Assembly: GCA_031266855.1 (NCBI GenBank)
Contig: JAISAF010000366.1
Coordinates: 1-6,974, forward strand
DNA: 6,974 nucleotides
Direction: 5' to 3'
DNA from: Spirochaetales bacterium
GTDB lineage: Bacteria > Spirochaetota > Spirochaetia > DTKZ01
The notes beneath the pieces are model-generated. The model was not told where the DNA came from. It made no database searches and saw only the letters and a list, made by a program, of their open reading frames with translations. This document shows, piece after piece, positions 1 to 6,261 of the stretch. The position numbers and the translations under genes are program-made. Position 1 is the first letter of the stretch; every line of letters starts with the position of its first letter.

Positions 1-180
1 TCAACCATACCCCGCGCAAGCGGCGGGGTATGGTTGTTTCCGATAGGTATGGATTGTACCTGCGGGTTTAATACCAGCGTCATCCAACAATGCGGCAGAA
101 TTAAGAACCGCCCCAAGGGGCGAGGTATTAAACCCGCTTGCCGGAATAACGGGATTTGCCGCCATTTTGCGGCAAATCCC
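1..180. repeat. Palindrome-rich intergenic repeat cluster before the permease operon
   Basis: No convincing gene lies here. Four inverted repeats follow one another: a 14-bp perfect hairpin at 2-36; 14-base arms GCGGGTTTAATACC at 62-75 and their exact complement at 124-137; a small GCCCC-AA-GGGGC hairpin at 110-121 inside those arms; and a 12-bp perfect hairpin at 151-180 (left arm GGGATTTGCCGC, 6-base loop). Bases 37-58 are a 22-mer identical to 6432-6453 and, with one difference, to the complement of 3205-3226. This links the cluster to repeats B and C further on. An 84-codon plus-strand frame across 34-288 is an accident of the repeats: it has no ribosome binding site and its first half is palindrome. 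Confidence 0.7.
2..36. repeat. 14-bp perfect stem-loop
   Basis: The left arm CAACCATACCCCGC (2-15) pairs without mismatch with 23-36 around a 7-base loop. It is followed only by GTTTC-type sequence, so the U-tract of a good Rho-independent terminator is lacking. It may end or attenuate transcription of a gene just left of the window, or simply be the first hairpin of the repeat element that continues at 37-58. Confidence 0.65.
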
Positions 181-284
181 ATAGACGCGCGGGAGAACCG
201 GAAGGTTATCGAACGCGATCCTTTTGGACAGATCTTTGGGACTGCCCGCCGTCTTTGGGATAGAAATGCGATTCTTTATTTTTT

Positions 285-314
285 TTGACGAGACGCTTAC
301 AAATTCAGTAAATT
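285..314 (+). promoter_or_regulatory. Candidate sigma70-type promoter for the permease genes
   Basis: TTGACG at 285-290 and TAAATT at 309-314 are separated by 18 bases and preceded by a T-rich run (277-286). The start of transcription would fall near 320, giving a short leader before the ATG at 348. The boxes match the consensus only partly. The permease genes could also be read from an upstream binding-protein gene outside the window. Confidence 0.4.
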
Positions 315-347
315 GTGGACAGACGCTCCACAGGGGAGGTTTTAGGC

Positions 348-1226
348 ATGAAGCAGGGCAATTTTTTTGAACGGAACCTGAAAATCATTTTTCCCATGCC
401 GGCGGTTTTTTTTGTTCTGCTTTTGATGATTTTTCCGGTTTGCTATACCCTTTTTATCAGTTTTAGCGACTGGTCGCTTACCGCGGGCAGGCCGATGCGT
501 TTCGCCGGCATAAGCAGCTACATAAAAGTTCTTAATGAACCGCGGTTTTTCGACGCGATCATACGCACCTTTGTTTTTACCGCGGGCGCAGTGGCGGCGG
601 AAGCTGTTTTGGGCACAATTATAGCCCTGATTCTGAACAGAACCTTCAAGGGAAAAGAACTTTTGAAGTTTCTTCTTTTGCTGCCGCTGGTAGCGACGCC
701 GGTAGCTATCGGGATTATGTGGAACCTGTTTTTTGACCCCACAATAGGTTTTCTGAACTATGTTCTGGACACACTGGGCCTGCCCAAAAGCGGCTGGGTA
801 ACCGAGCCTTCGACCGTGCTGGCTTCGCTGATGCTGGTAGACGTATGGCAGTGGACGCCGATGATAACCCTGATCATTTTAGCAGGCCTTGCGGGGCTTT
901 CGCCGGAGCCTTATGAATCCGCGCGGGTTGACGGAGCAAGCGCCTTGCAGACCTTTTTCCGTATTACCCTGCCCATGATTATGCCCACGATTCTGACAGC
1001 CGTTATTCTGCGGGCCGTGGACGCCTTGAAGACCTACGATATTATTTACGCCATGACCAGAGGCGGGCCAGGCTATTCCTCGGAAACGCTGAATATTCTG
1101 GCCTACAAATTCAGTTTCGAATATTTCAACATGGGACAGGCTTCGGCGGTACTGGTATTTCTATTTCTCCTGGTGCTGGCCTTCAGCCTTGGAGTTATGA
1201 AAATTCGCAAAAAATTCGAGTTGTAG
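348..1226 (+). CDS. Carbohydrate ABC transporter permease, MalF/UgpA type
   Basis: This is one of two inner-membrane channel subunits of a binding-protein-dependent sugar importer. It pairs with the MalG-type subunit that follows. The 292-residue product has about six hydrophobic segments (roughly 12-36, 71-98, 106-128, 158-180, 211-225 and 264-284). It also has the cytoplasmic EAA loop that docks the ATPase: at 187-209 one reads EPYESARVDGAS and then the FFRITLP ending, and the conserved G of the DGAS core is present. The RGGPG segment near 238-242 is typical of MalF-like permeases. The start at 348 is chosen over an in-frame GTG at 315 because GGGGAGG (333-339) lies eight bases before the ATG. 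The protein lacks the long periplasmic loop of E. coli MalF, so it is the short UgpA/LacF-like form. The family is clear, but the substrate cannot be read from the sequence. Confidence 0.93.
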   Translation: MKQGNFFERNLKIIFPMPAVFFVLLLMIFPVCYTLFISFSDWSLTAGRPMRFAGISSYIKVLNEPRFFDAIIRTFVFTAGAVAAEAVLGTIIALILNRTFKGKELLKFLLLLPLVATPVAIGIMWNLFFDPTIGFLNYVLDTLGLPKSGWVTEPSTVLASLMLVDVWQWTPMITLIILAGLAGLSPEPYESARVDGASALQTFFRITLPMIMPTILTAVILRAVDALKTYDIIYAMTRGGPGYSSETLNILAYKFSFEYFNMGQASAVLVFLFLLVLAFSLGVMKIRKKFEL

Positions 1227-1238
1227 GGTTGGTACAGT

Positions 1239-2054
1239 ATGAAAAATCCTTTACGCTACAGACTGGCGTTCGCTTTTATTGTAGTAATCATTGTTGTCCC
1301 CATGATGTTTCCATTTTTCTGGATGTTTATGTCGTCCATAAAGACGCAGGTGGATATTATACACTGGCCGCCGAAGTTTATTTTCGAACCAACACTACAG
1401 AATTATTCCCGCGTTTTTAACGAACAAAACTTTCTGCTGTATTTAAAAAATTCCAGCATCGTAGGCGCGTGCGCGGTTTTCTTTTCGCTACTCATCGGCC
1501 TGCCCGCGGCCTACTCCATTGCCCGCTTTATGCAGAAACGGCTTTTGATGCTGATTCTGGTAGCGCGGCTGATGCCGGGAATCTCGTTTCTCATGCCCTG
1601 GTATATTGTCTTCTCGCGGCTGCGGCTCATGGACAGCTATATCGCCCTCATCCTTTCGCACATGCTCATTTCCCTGCCCGTTGTGGTGTGGGTTATGTCA
1701 TCGTATTTCGAAAGCATCCCCATAGAACTGGAAACCGCCGCTATGGTCGACGGAGCTTCGCGGATGCGGGCTTTTCTGGTAATCGTTCTGCCCCTGTCCG
1801 TGCCCGGCATAGTAACCGCAACAACCCTATGCTTTATTTTCTCCTGGAACAACTTTATGTTTTCGCAAGTACTCAGTATGGAAAAGACCCGCACGCTGCC
1901 CATCGCCGTGTATAATTTTATGTCCTACGCGGAAGTCGACTGGGGAGGCGTTATGGCCGCGGCTGTCGCCATTATTGCCCCGGCGATTATCCTGACCATG
2001 ATTTTCCAGAAATACGTTATCCGCGGACTGACTATGGGCGCGGTCAAAGGTTAA
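1239..2054 (+). CDS. Carbohydrate ABC transporter permease, MalG/UgpE type
   Basis: This is the second channel subunit of the importer, expected to form a heterodimer with the product of 348-1226 and to bind a shared ATPase. It has 271 residues, the usual length for the short MalG-like family. Hydrophobic segments lie near 10-30, 72-94, 103-125, 134-155, 186-202 and 236-256. The EAA loop is at 162-185 (IELETAAMVDGAS followed by a VIVLP ending). The C-terminus RGLTMGAVKG is the family's characteristic tail, so the protein is complete. The start lies 12 bases after the upstream stop. The only Shine-Dalgarno-like sequence is a weak AGGG at 1225-1228, which suggests translation coupled to the first permease. 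No ATPase or binding-protein gene follows. The next sequence is repeat A, starting 26 bases after the stop. Confidence 0.94.
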   Translation: MKNPLRYRLAFAFIVVIIVVPMMFPFFWMFMSSIKTQVDIIHWPPKFIFEPTLQNYSRVFNEQNFLLYLKNSSIVGACAVFFSLLIGLPAAYSIARFMQKRLLMLILVARLMPGISFLMPWYIVFSRLRLMDSYIALILSHMLISLPVVVWVMSSYFESIPIELETAAMVDGASRMRAFLVIVLPLSVPGIVTATTLCFIFSWNNFMFSQVLSMEKTRTLPIAVYNFMSYAEVDWGGVMAAAVAIIAPAIILTMIFQKYVIRGLTMGAVKG

Positions 2055-2080
2055 AACCGCACACTGATTTATTTTTTAAT

Positions 2081-2234
2081 GGCGCATTTTTTTGCCCGCT
2101 CAAGGCGGGCAAAAAAACCGGGCTTTCCGCTCCAAGTCCTCGGATTTGCTTATGCAAATCCTGTGGGCTTTCCGCTCCAATCCCTTGCGCGCGCCCAGCG
2201 GCGGCCCGCGAATTTGCAAAGCAATTTCGCGGGC
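2081..2234 (+). repeat. Mosaic palindromic repeat A
   Basis: Conserved scaffold pieces alternate with three hairpins. First comes a perfect 13-bp stem (left arm TTTTTTTGCCCGC, 2087-2099; right arm 2105-2117; loop TCAAG). Second is GGATTTGC (2142-2149) pairing with 2154-2161 around TTAT. Third is a 14-bp stem with one mismatch (2204-2217 with 2221-2234, loop AAA). The scaffold at 2111-2143 matches 6343-6375 of repeat C with two differences in 33. A second partial copy of GGGCTTTCCGCTCCAA sits at 2165-2180. Bases 2181-2203 (CCCTTGCGCGCGCCCAGCGG and after) resemble the complement of about 3155-3180 near repeat B. The first hairpin begins 33 bases after the permease stop. Confidence 0.8.
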
Positions 2235-2465
2235 GCATATTTGCCACTGGCAATTATGTGCGTACAACCATGCACCGCGCGTTACGCGCTGTGCACGTCT
2301 TTATCACCAACCGGCTCACCGCCACCACGATTGCAGACGGCCGTGACACTTGCAGCTTTAGACCCCGGCGGCCTTATTCTGTTCACCAGGAGCCGTCTCA
2401 AAGATACAAAAACAGGAAGTATGGCAAAGAAAAAAGTAATGACCAAAGCGCCCTTACTTTTTAAC
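2235..2465. other. Intergenic stretch, no recognised gene
   Basis: It contains one further hairpin: TGCACcGCGCG at 2271-2281 pairs with 2285-2295 around TTA, with one mismatch. Beyond that no repeat scaffold, RNA gene or convincing reading frame is visible. A 36-codon frame starting ATG at 2421 (MAKKKVMTKAPLLFNAL...) ends at 2531. The purine run AGGAAG at 2414-2419 is almost in contact with the ATG, so spacing for a ribosome binding site is poor. I do not call it a gene. Confidence 0.4.
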
Positions 2466-2750
2466 GCTCTAAACTACAATATAAATGACACTAATAGCGC
2501 TTATATCCAGTTATACGAAATATGTTTTTGAATTTCGTGTAAAAATTATCTAAAAACCATTGCAGAGAATGATCCCCTGCAATACAATTTAATTATAAAC
2601 ATTTTTTGGTGATTTTATGATACGGCATTTGTTTTCTTTGGAATAATAAATGTTGCAATAATAATACCATTTATAGTATTTATAGAAAAACAATTGAAAA
2701 AATAAAAATATGAAGAATAAAAAGCGTACCAATATAAAAGACAAAACGTA
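2466..2750. other. AT-rich intergenic island
   Basis: Base composition shifts sharply to AT here, between GC-rich palindromic DNA on both sides. Two small perfect hairpins are present: ACGAAAT (2515-2521) with 2532-2538, and ATTGCAG (2559-2565) with 2577-2583 around an 11-base loop. Several promoter-like AT runs occur, but none has a matching pair of boxes and a gene behind it. No protein is recognised in either strand. It could be a remnant of unrelated, possibly acquired, DNA. Confidence 0.4.
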
Positions 2751-3069
2751 CCGCGCGTAACGAGGCTGCCGGAAAAATCCGTTTGAGGCATGGAACCGCC
2801 GCGTATACTGTGGCGATTGGCATAAAGTACGCTATATGCGGCGTCTGTTTGGCTTTTTGAGGATTGATCCGGCAGTCTCGGGCAGACCTGTTTACGCTTC
2901 GCCGCCTTACGGCGGCCCGGGCTGCGGTTTGCCTCATGCCATTCCGCTGCGCCTCCCGCGGCTGTCTCCAATACCTTAGCGCGGTATAATAACGCAAGGC
3001 CGTGCGCCCTGTGAACTGAAAGGCATAGCTTTTGGGTACGCGGTCTGAGGAGCCGCATACCAGGAGCGG
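2751..3069. other. Intergenic stretch, possible decayed coding sequence
   Basis: No gene is supported. The plus strand stays open from 2761 to a stop at 2977-2979 (73 codons; it includes the segment CGDWHKVRYMRRLFGFL), but it has no ribosome binding site or suitable start. I recognise no family. The minus strand is also open across this stretch. A hairpin GCCGCC-TTAC-GGCGGC lies at 2901-2916. A TATAAT at 2985-2990 has only a poor upstream box (CTGTCT, 2962-2967), so I do not claim a promoter. Confidence 0.3.
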
Positions 3070-3114
3070 GGGCGGGCCCGCGAATTTGCATTCCGCAAAT
3101 TCGCGGGCCCGCCC
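3070..3114. repeat. 20-bp perfect GC-rich hairpin
   Basis: The left arm occupies 3070-3089 and the right arm 3095-3114, with a 5-base loop ATTCC and no mismatch. The inner part CCCGCGAATTTGC is identical to 2205-2217 in the third hairpin of repeat A. The two hairpins are therefore related, but only this one is perfectly paired. No U-tract follows on either strand, so a normal terminator is unlikely. Confidence 0.75.
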
Positions 3115-3131
3115 ATGCATCCTGGCTGGTG

Positions 3132-3154
3132 GCAAAATCGCGAAGCGATTTTGC
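3132..3154. repeat. 10-bp perfect hairpin next to a shared repeat flank
   Basis: GCAAAATCGC (3132-3141) pairs fully with 3145-3154 around GAA. Its left flank GCTGGTGGCAAAAT (3125-3138) recurs exactly at 6758-6771, inside the minus-strand frame near the window end. Its right flank, read on the minus strand (3184 down to 3155), resembles bases 2177-2203 of repeat A. It is thus another hairpin set between conserved flanks. Confidence 0.65.
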
Positions 3155-3196
3155 GCTGCCGCTGTGCGTGCGCAAGGGATTCCGGGGGCGCGGGTA

Positions 3197-3450
3197 GCGC
3201 CCACTACAATCCATACCTATAGGAAAGCGACCATCTTCGGGCGCATTGGAGGGATGCGAAGCAGCCACAGCGCGGAGCGCTGTGGCCGTAGCGATAGCGG
3301 AGTCCCGGAAAGCCCGGTTTTTTGCGGCACAGCCGTAAAAAATGCGCCTGAAGACAGTCGCTTTCCGAGAAGAAACTTATTATCGTGGGCGCTCACCGCG
3401 CCCTGTGGAATGCGCCCAAATTCCGAATCTTAAAGGAGATTTTGGACAGG
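3197..3450 (-). repeat. Mosaic palindromic repeat B, upstream of gltX
   Basis: Read on the minus strand it follows the same order as repeat C. A lead segment (3410-3428) is the exact complement of 6283-6301. A T6-hairpin-A6 unit lies at 3318-3342, with arms CGGC/GCCG. The scaffold 18-mer (3306-3323) is complementary to 2112-2129 and 6344-6361. A 10-bp perfect hairpin GCCACAGCGC follows (3264-3273 with 3277-3286, loop GGA). The last block (about 3197-3248) matches 6411-6461 with few differences. Unlike C, it contains an extra block between lead and T6 hairpin. Bases 3341-3367 repeat the last block in the opposite direction, so 3222-3248 and 3341-3367 form imperfect 27-base inverted arms (about 23 of 27 paired) around the hairpins. 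Confidence 0.75.
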
Positions 3451-3528
3451 CTCTAAGAGAAGTTTTTTTTGCGGTTCACCCTTCCCGCGTTTTTCCCGGC
3501 GCTCCCCTGCCCTTTTTTTCATGGGTCG

Positions 3529-3558
3529 TAGACTTAGGCGCTGATTTTTCTGTATAAT
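3529..3558 (+). promoter_or_regulatory. Promoter of the gltX operon
   Basis: A consensus TATAAT lies at 3553-3558. TAGACT at 3529-3534, four of six bases matching TTGACA, lies 18 bases before it. Transcription would begin near 3565, leaving only about 15 untranslated bases before the ATG at 3580. A short leader of this kind leaves no room for an attenuator or riboswitch. Repeat B ends about 80 bases upstream of the promoter. Confidence 0.6.
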
Positions 3559-3579
3559 TTATACTATGAGGACAAAAAT

Positions 3580-5055
3580 ATGAGTGTGCGTGTGCGTTAT
3601 GCGCCATCCCCTACGGGCTTGCAGCATATCGGGGGGGTACGGACGGCGCTTTTTAATTATTTTTTCGCGCGGGCTTCGGGGGGGAAGTTTATTCTGCGTA
3701 TAGAGGATACCGACAGGGAACGCTACGATCCGCGGGCTTTGCAGGATATTTATGATACCTTTGACTGGCTTGGCATACAGTGGGACGAGGGGCCGCGTGC
3801 GGGTGGAAACTACGGGCCGTATTTTCAGTCGGAGCGGACGGATCTGTATCGCGAATATGCGCAGAAACTTGTGGCTTCCGGCCAGGCGTATTACTGTTTT
3901 TGCAGCGCCGGGAGACTGGAACAGATGCGCGAACAGCAGGCGCTGGAGGGCGCGGGTCAGGGTTACGACCGCCACTGCCGGAATATTCCTCCTGTGGAGG
4001 CTCTGGCCAGGAAGGAGAAGGGGGAACCCTGCGTTATACGCCTGAGGATTCCCCTTGAAGGTTCAACGGGTTTTCACGACAGGCTGATCGGCACAATCGA
4101 ACGGGCGAACAAAGACATTAATCCGGATCCGGTACTTCTCAAATCCGACGGTTTTCCGACCTACCATCTTGCCAACGTAATTGACGATCATTTTATGGAA
4201 ATTACCCATATCATGCGCGCCCAGGAGTGGATTCCTTCAGGGCCGCTGCACGTTCTTCTGTATCAGGCTTTCGGCTGGGAAACGCCTGAATACTGCCACC
4301 TTCCTATGGTTATGGGGGACGATGGCCAGAAACTTTCCAAACGGCACGGATCGACAAGCCTGATTGAGTTCCGCGGCGGCGGGTATCTTCCAGAGGCGAT
4401 TATCAACTACGTGTCTCTTCTTGGATGGTCGTATGATGATTCGCGGCAGATGTTTTCCCGTTCCGATCTGGAACAGCTCTTTACCCTGGACAAACTCAAT
4501 AAGGCCGCGGCGGTTTTTGATTACAAAAAACTTGAGTGGTTTAACGGTATATACATCCGCGAATGCTCCGAAGCGGATCTCGCGCGCAGGCTTCTGCCTT
4601 TTCTGTGGGAGGAAAACCTTCTGGGAAATCCTCCTTCCGCGCGGGAGGAAAAGACTCTTCTGGATTCAATCCCCATTATCAGGGAGCGGCTTCATTCCCT
4701 GGCTGACGCGGCTGGTCTTCTGCGTTTTATTTTCGGAGACGCGCCGGATTACGCGGCGGAGGATCTTCTGCCGAAAAAAACAAGCGCCGCCGAGGCCCTG
4801 CGTTTCCTTGAAGAAATAAAAAACCTGATGCCAGGCTTCTTCGACAAAACCGACGAGGGGAACGAGGCTGATTTCCGGGCTTTGTCGGAAAAGCTCGGAA
4901 CCAGGCTGGGGAATATTCTTGCTCCCCTGCGCGTCGCCGTGACCGGCTCCAAGGTTTCACCGCCGCTTTTTGAATCCATCAGACTTGTGGGAAAGGAAAA
5001 AACCCTGGCCCGTATAGAAAAAGCCGCCGGTATTTTATCAAAAGCGGCGGGGTAA
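3580..5055 (+). CDS. gltX: Glutamyl-tRNA synthetase
   Basis: This cytoplasmic class I aminoacyl-tRNA synthetase charges tRNA-Glu with glutamate using ATP. The 491-residue product has the normal length and order of the bacterial enzyme. The Rossmann fold carries the HIGH-type motif HIGG at 16-19 within APSPTGLQHIGG, followed by LRIEDTDRERYDP near 39-51. The KMSKS-type loop KLSKRHG is at 251-257. A helical anticodon-binding region runs from about 330 to the end. Cysteines C106, C108 and C133 sit where many bacterial enzymes hold a zinc ion, so a zinc site is possible. The start at 3580 is supported by GAGGA (3568-3572), seven bases upstream, and by the promoter just before it. It is first in a two-gene operon with the methyltransferase. 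Whether it also charges tRNA-Gln cannot be told from the window, because no gatCAB genes are present. Confidence 0.97.
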   Translation: MSVRVRYAPSPTGLQHIGGVRTALFNYFFARASGGKFILRIEDTDRERYDPRALQDIYDTFDWLGIQWDEGPRAGGNYGPYFQSERTDLYREYAQKLVASGQAYYCFCSAGRLEQMREQQALEGAGQGYDRHCRNIPPVEALARKEKGEPCVIRLRIPLEGSTGFHDRLIGTIERANKDINPDPVLLKSDGFPTYHLANVIDDHFMEITHIMRAQEWIPSGPLHVLLYQAFGWETPEYCHLPMVMGDDGQKLSKRHGSTSLIEFRGGGYLPEAIINYVSLLGWSYDDSRQMFSRSDLEQLFTLDKLNKAAAVFDYKKLEWFNGIYIRECSEADLARRLLPFLWEENLLGNPPSAREEKTLLDSIPIIRERLHSLADAAGLLRFIFGDAPDYAAEDLLPKKTSAAEALRFLEEIKNLMPGFFDKTDEGNEADFRALSEKLGTRLGNILAPLRVAVTGSKVSPPLFESIRLVGKEKTLARIEKAAGILSKAAG

Positions 5056-6243
5056 ATGACAGACAGTTCCCGTCATCCCCGCGCGGATGCCCTGATTCAA
5101 GTAGAAAAGATCGCCTCCGGCGGCGCGGGTCTGGGCCGGTTAAACGGAAAGGTTGTGTTTATTCCCTATACGCTGCCGGGAGAAACCGTGCGCGTACAAA
5201 TTGTCCGGGAAAAAAAGGATTATGCCCGCGCGCAAGTCCTGGAGATTATAAAGGCTTCCCCGCTGCGGCGTGAACCGGAATGCCCCCTGTTCGGCCTGTG
5301 CGGGGGCTGCGATTTCCAGCATACGGACTATGAAGAGCAAAAGAATATAAAACTGCGGATGGTTCAGGAGACATTCAAAAGGATAGGGCGTGTTGAGCCT
5401 GGAGAAATTCTTTTTGAACAGTCCGCCCCTTTCGGCTGCCGCAGCCGGGTTCAGCTTCACAGAACCCCGGACGGGGAGCTTCCCTGGGGATTCAAAAAAG
5501 CGGCAAGCGATGAATGCGTCCCTGTGCGCCACTGTCCCGCGGCTGTTCCCGAAATAAATGATTTTCTTGCCGGGGAAGCAGGAAAAGCCGCGGGCAGGGA
5601 TTTTCACGGCGGCAGTGACGGCAGCAGTGGCAGCGGCGGCGGGCGGATCCATGTCTTCGGCAGCGGCGGCAGGACGGCATTCAGGAAAGACGATGAAATA
5701 CGCCTGACACTGTGCGGAAAGGATATTGTTTTCTCGCCGGAGTGTTTTTTCCAAAGCAACATTCCCCTTCTGGAAAAACTTATCGGCCGCGCCTTTAACG
5801 GCCTTTCCGGCAGCCGCGCTCTTGATATTTACGGCGGCGTGGGAACCTTCGCGGCATTCCTGGAGGATCGTTTCCGAAATGTCATATCGATCGAGGAAAA
5901 CCCTCTGTCCTCCTCCTATGCCCGGCGTAACCTGAACCCGGACACAACGCGGGTTTTTACCGGCAGCGTGGAAGACTGGATCGCCGGCAGCGCGGACGCG
6001 CAGACGCCGCCGGATCTTATTGTCGCCGATCCGCCGCGCGCGGGTCTGTCCGGCGCAGTGCGGGCTTTTTTGAAAAAAACGGGCAGTCCCCTCATTCTGT
6101 ATGTTTCCTGTGACGCGGGGACTCTTGCCCGCGACAGCGCCTTTCTTCTTGAAAATGGATATACCCTCGACCAGTACCGCCTCTTCGATTTTTACCCCCA
6201 AACCGCCCATGTGGAGAGTTTATGCCGTTTTACGCGAAACTGA
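5056..6243 (+). CDS. rlmD: 23S rRNA (uracil-C5)-methyltransferase, TrmA/RlmD family
   Basis: It transfers a methyl group from S-adenosylmethionine to C5 of a uridine in RNA. An N-terminal TRAM RNA-binding domain is visible at about 13-67. Next is an iron-sulphur site with C76, C82 and C85 (CPLFGLCGGC) and a fourth cysteine, C160. The Rossmann methyltransferase domain has FFQSN at 231-235, the SAM loop LDIYGGVGTF at 256-265, and DPPRAG at 325-330. The catalytic cysteine C352 lies in VSCD, and the likely general base E387 in TAHVE. TRAM plus the four cysteines favour RlmD or the dual-specificity RlmCD over tRNA-specific TrmA. The exact target uridine is an inference. The gene begins at the base after the gltX stop (TAA-ATG), with no clear ribosome binding site, so translation is probably coupled. 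A glycine/serine-rich stretch (185-205) interrupts the middle domain. Confidence 0.93.
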   Translation: MTDSSRHPRADALIQVEKIASGGAGLGRLNGKVVFIPYTLPGETVRVQIVREKKDYARAQVLEIIKASPLRREPECPLFGLCGGCDFQHTDYEEQKNIKLRMVQETFKRIGRVEPGEILFEQSAPFGCRSRVQLHRTPDGELPWGFKKAASDECVPVRHCPAAVPEINDFLAGEAGKAAGRDFHGGSDGSSGSGGGRIHVFGSGGRTAFRKDDEIRLTLCGKDIVFSPECFFQSNIPLLEKLIGRAFNGLSGSRALDIYGGVGTFAAFLEDRFRNVISIEENPLSSSYARRNLNPDTTRVFTGSVEDWIAGSADAQTPPDLIVADPPRAGLSGAVRAFLKKTGSPLILYVSCDAGTLARDSAFLLENGYTLDQYRLFDFYPQTAHVESLCRFTRN

Positions 6244-6261
6244 TAAAAAACGCCGTAGACT

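Noticed and set aside
2421..2531. Small 36-residue protein starting MAKKKVMTKA
   Set aside because: The AGGAAG run is too close to the ATG, the product matches nothing I know, and no promoter is visible.
2615..3268. 217-codon minus-strand frame across the large intergenic gap
   Set aside because: Its first part is repeat B sequence, its middle covers the 20-bp hairpin and the unrecognised stretch, and its end is AT-rich hydrophobic translation. It has no ribosome binding site and no recognisable domain.
2081..3450. CRISPR-like array
   Set aside because: The repeats are not evenly spaced, occur in both orientations, and have palindromic rather than unique spacers. No cas gene is nearby.
3631..3684. 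Two runs of seven G near the start of gltX (3631-3637 and 3678-3684) as phase-variation tracts
   Set aside because: They encode Gly-Gly pairs in an essential enzyme. The runs are short and a frame switch here would be lethal.
5140..6210. 356-codon minus-strand frame antisense to rlmD
   Set aside because: It lies fully within a strongly supported gene and reads as basic, low-information sequence. Long antisense frames are expected in this GC-biased coding style.
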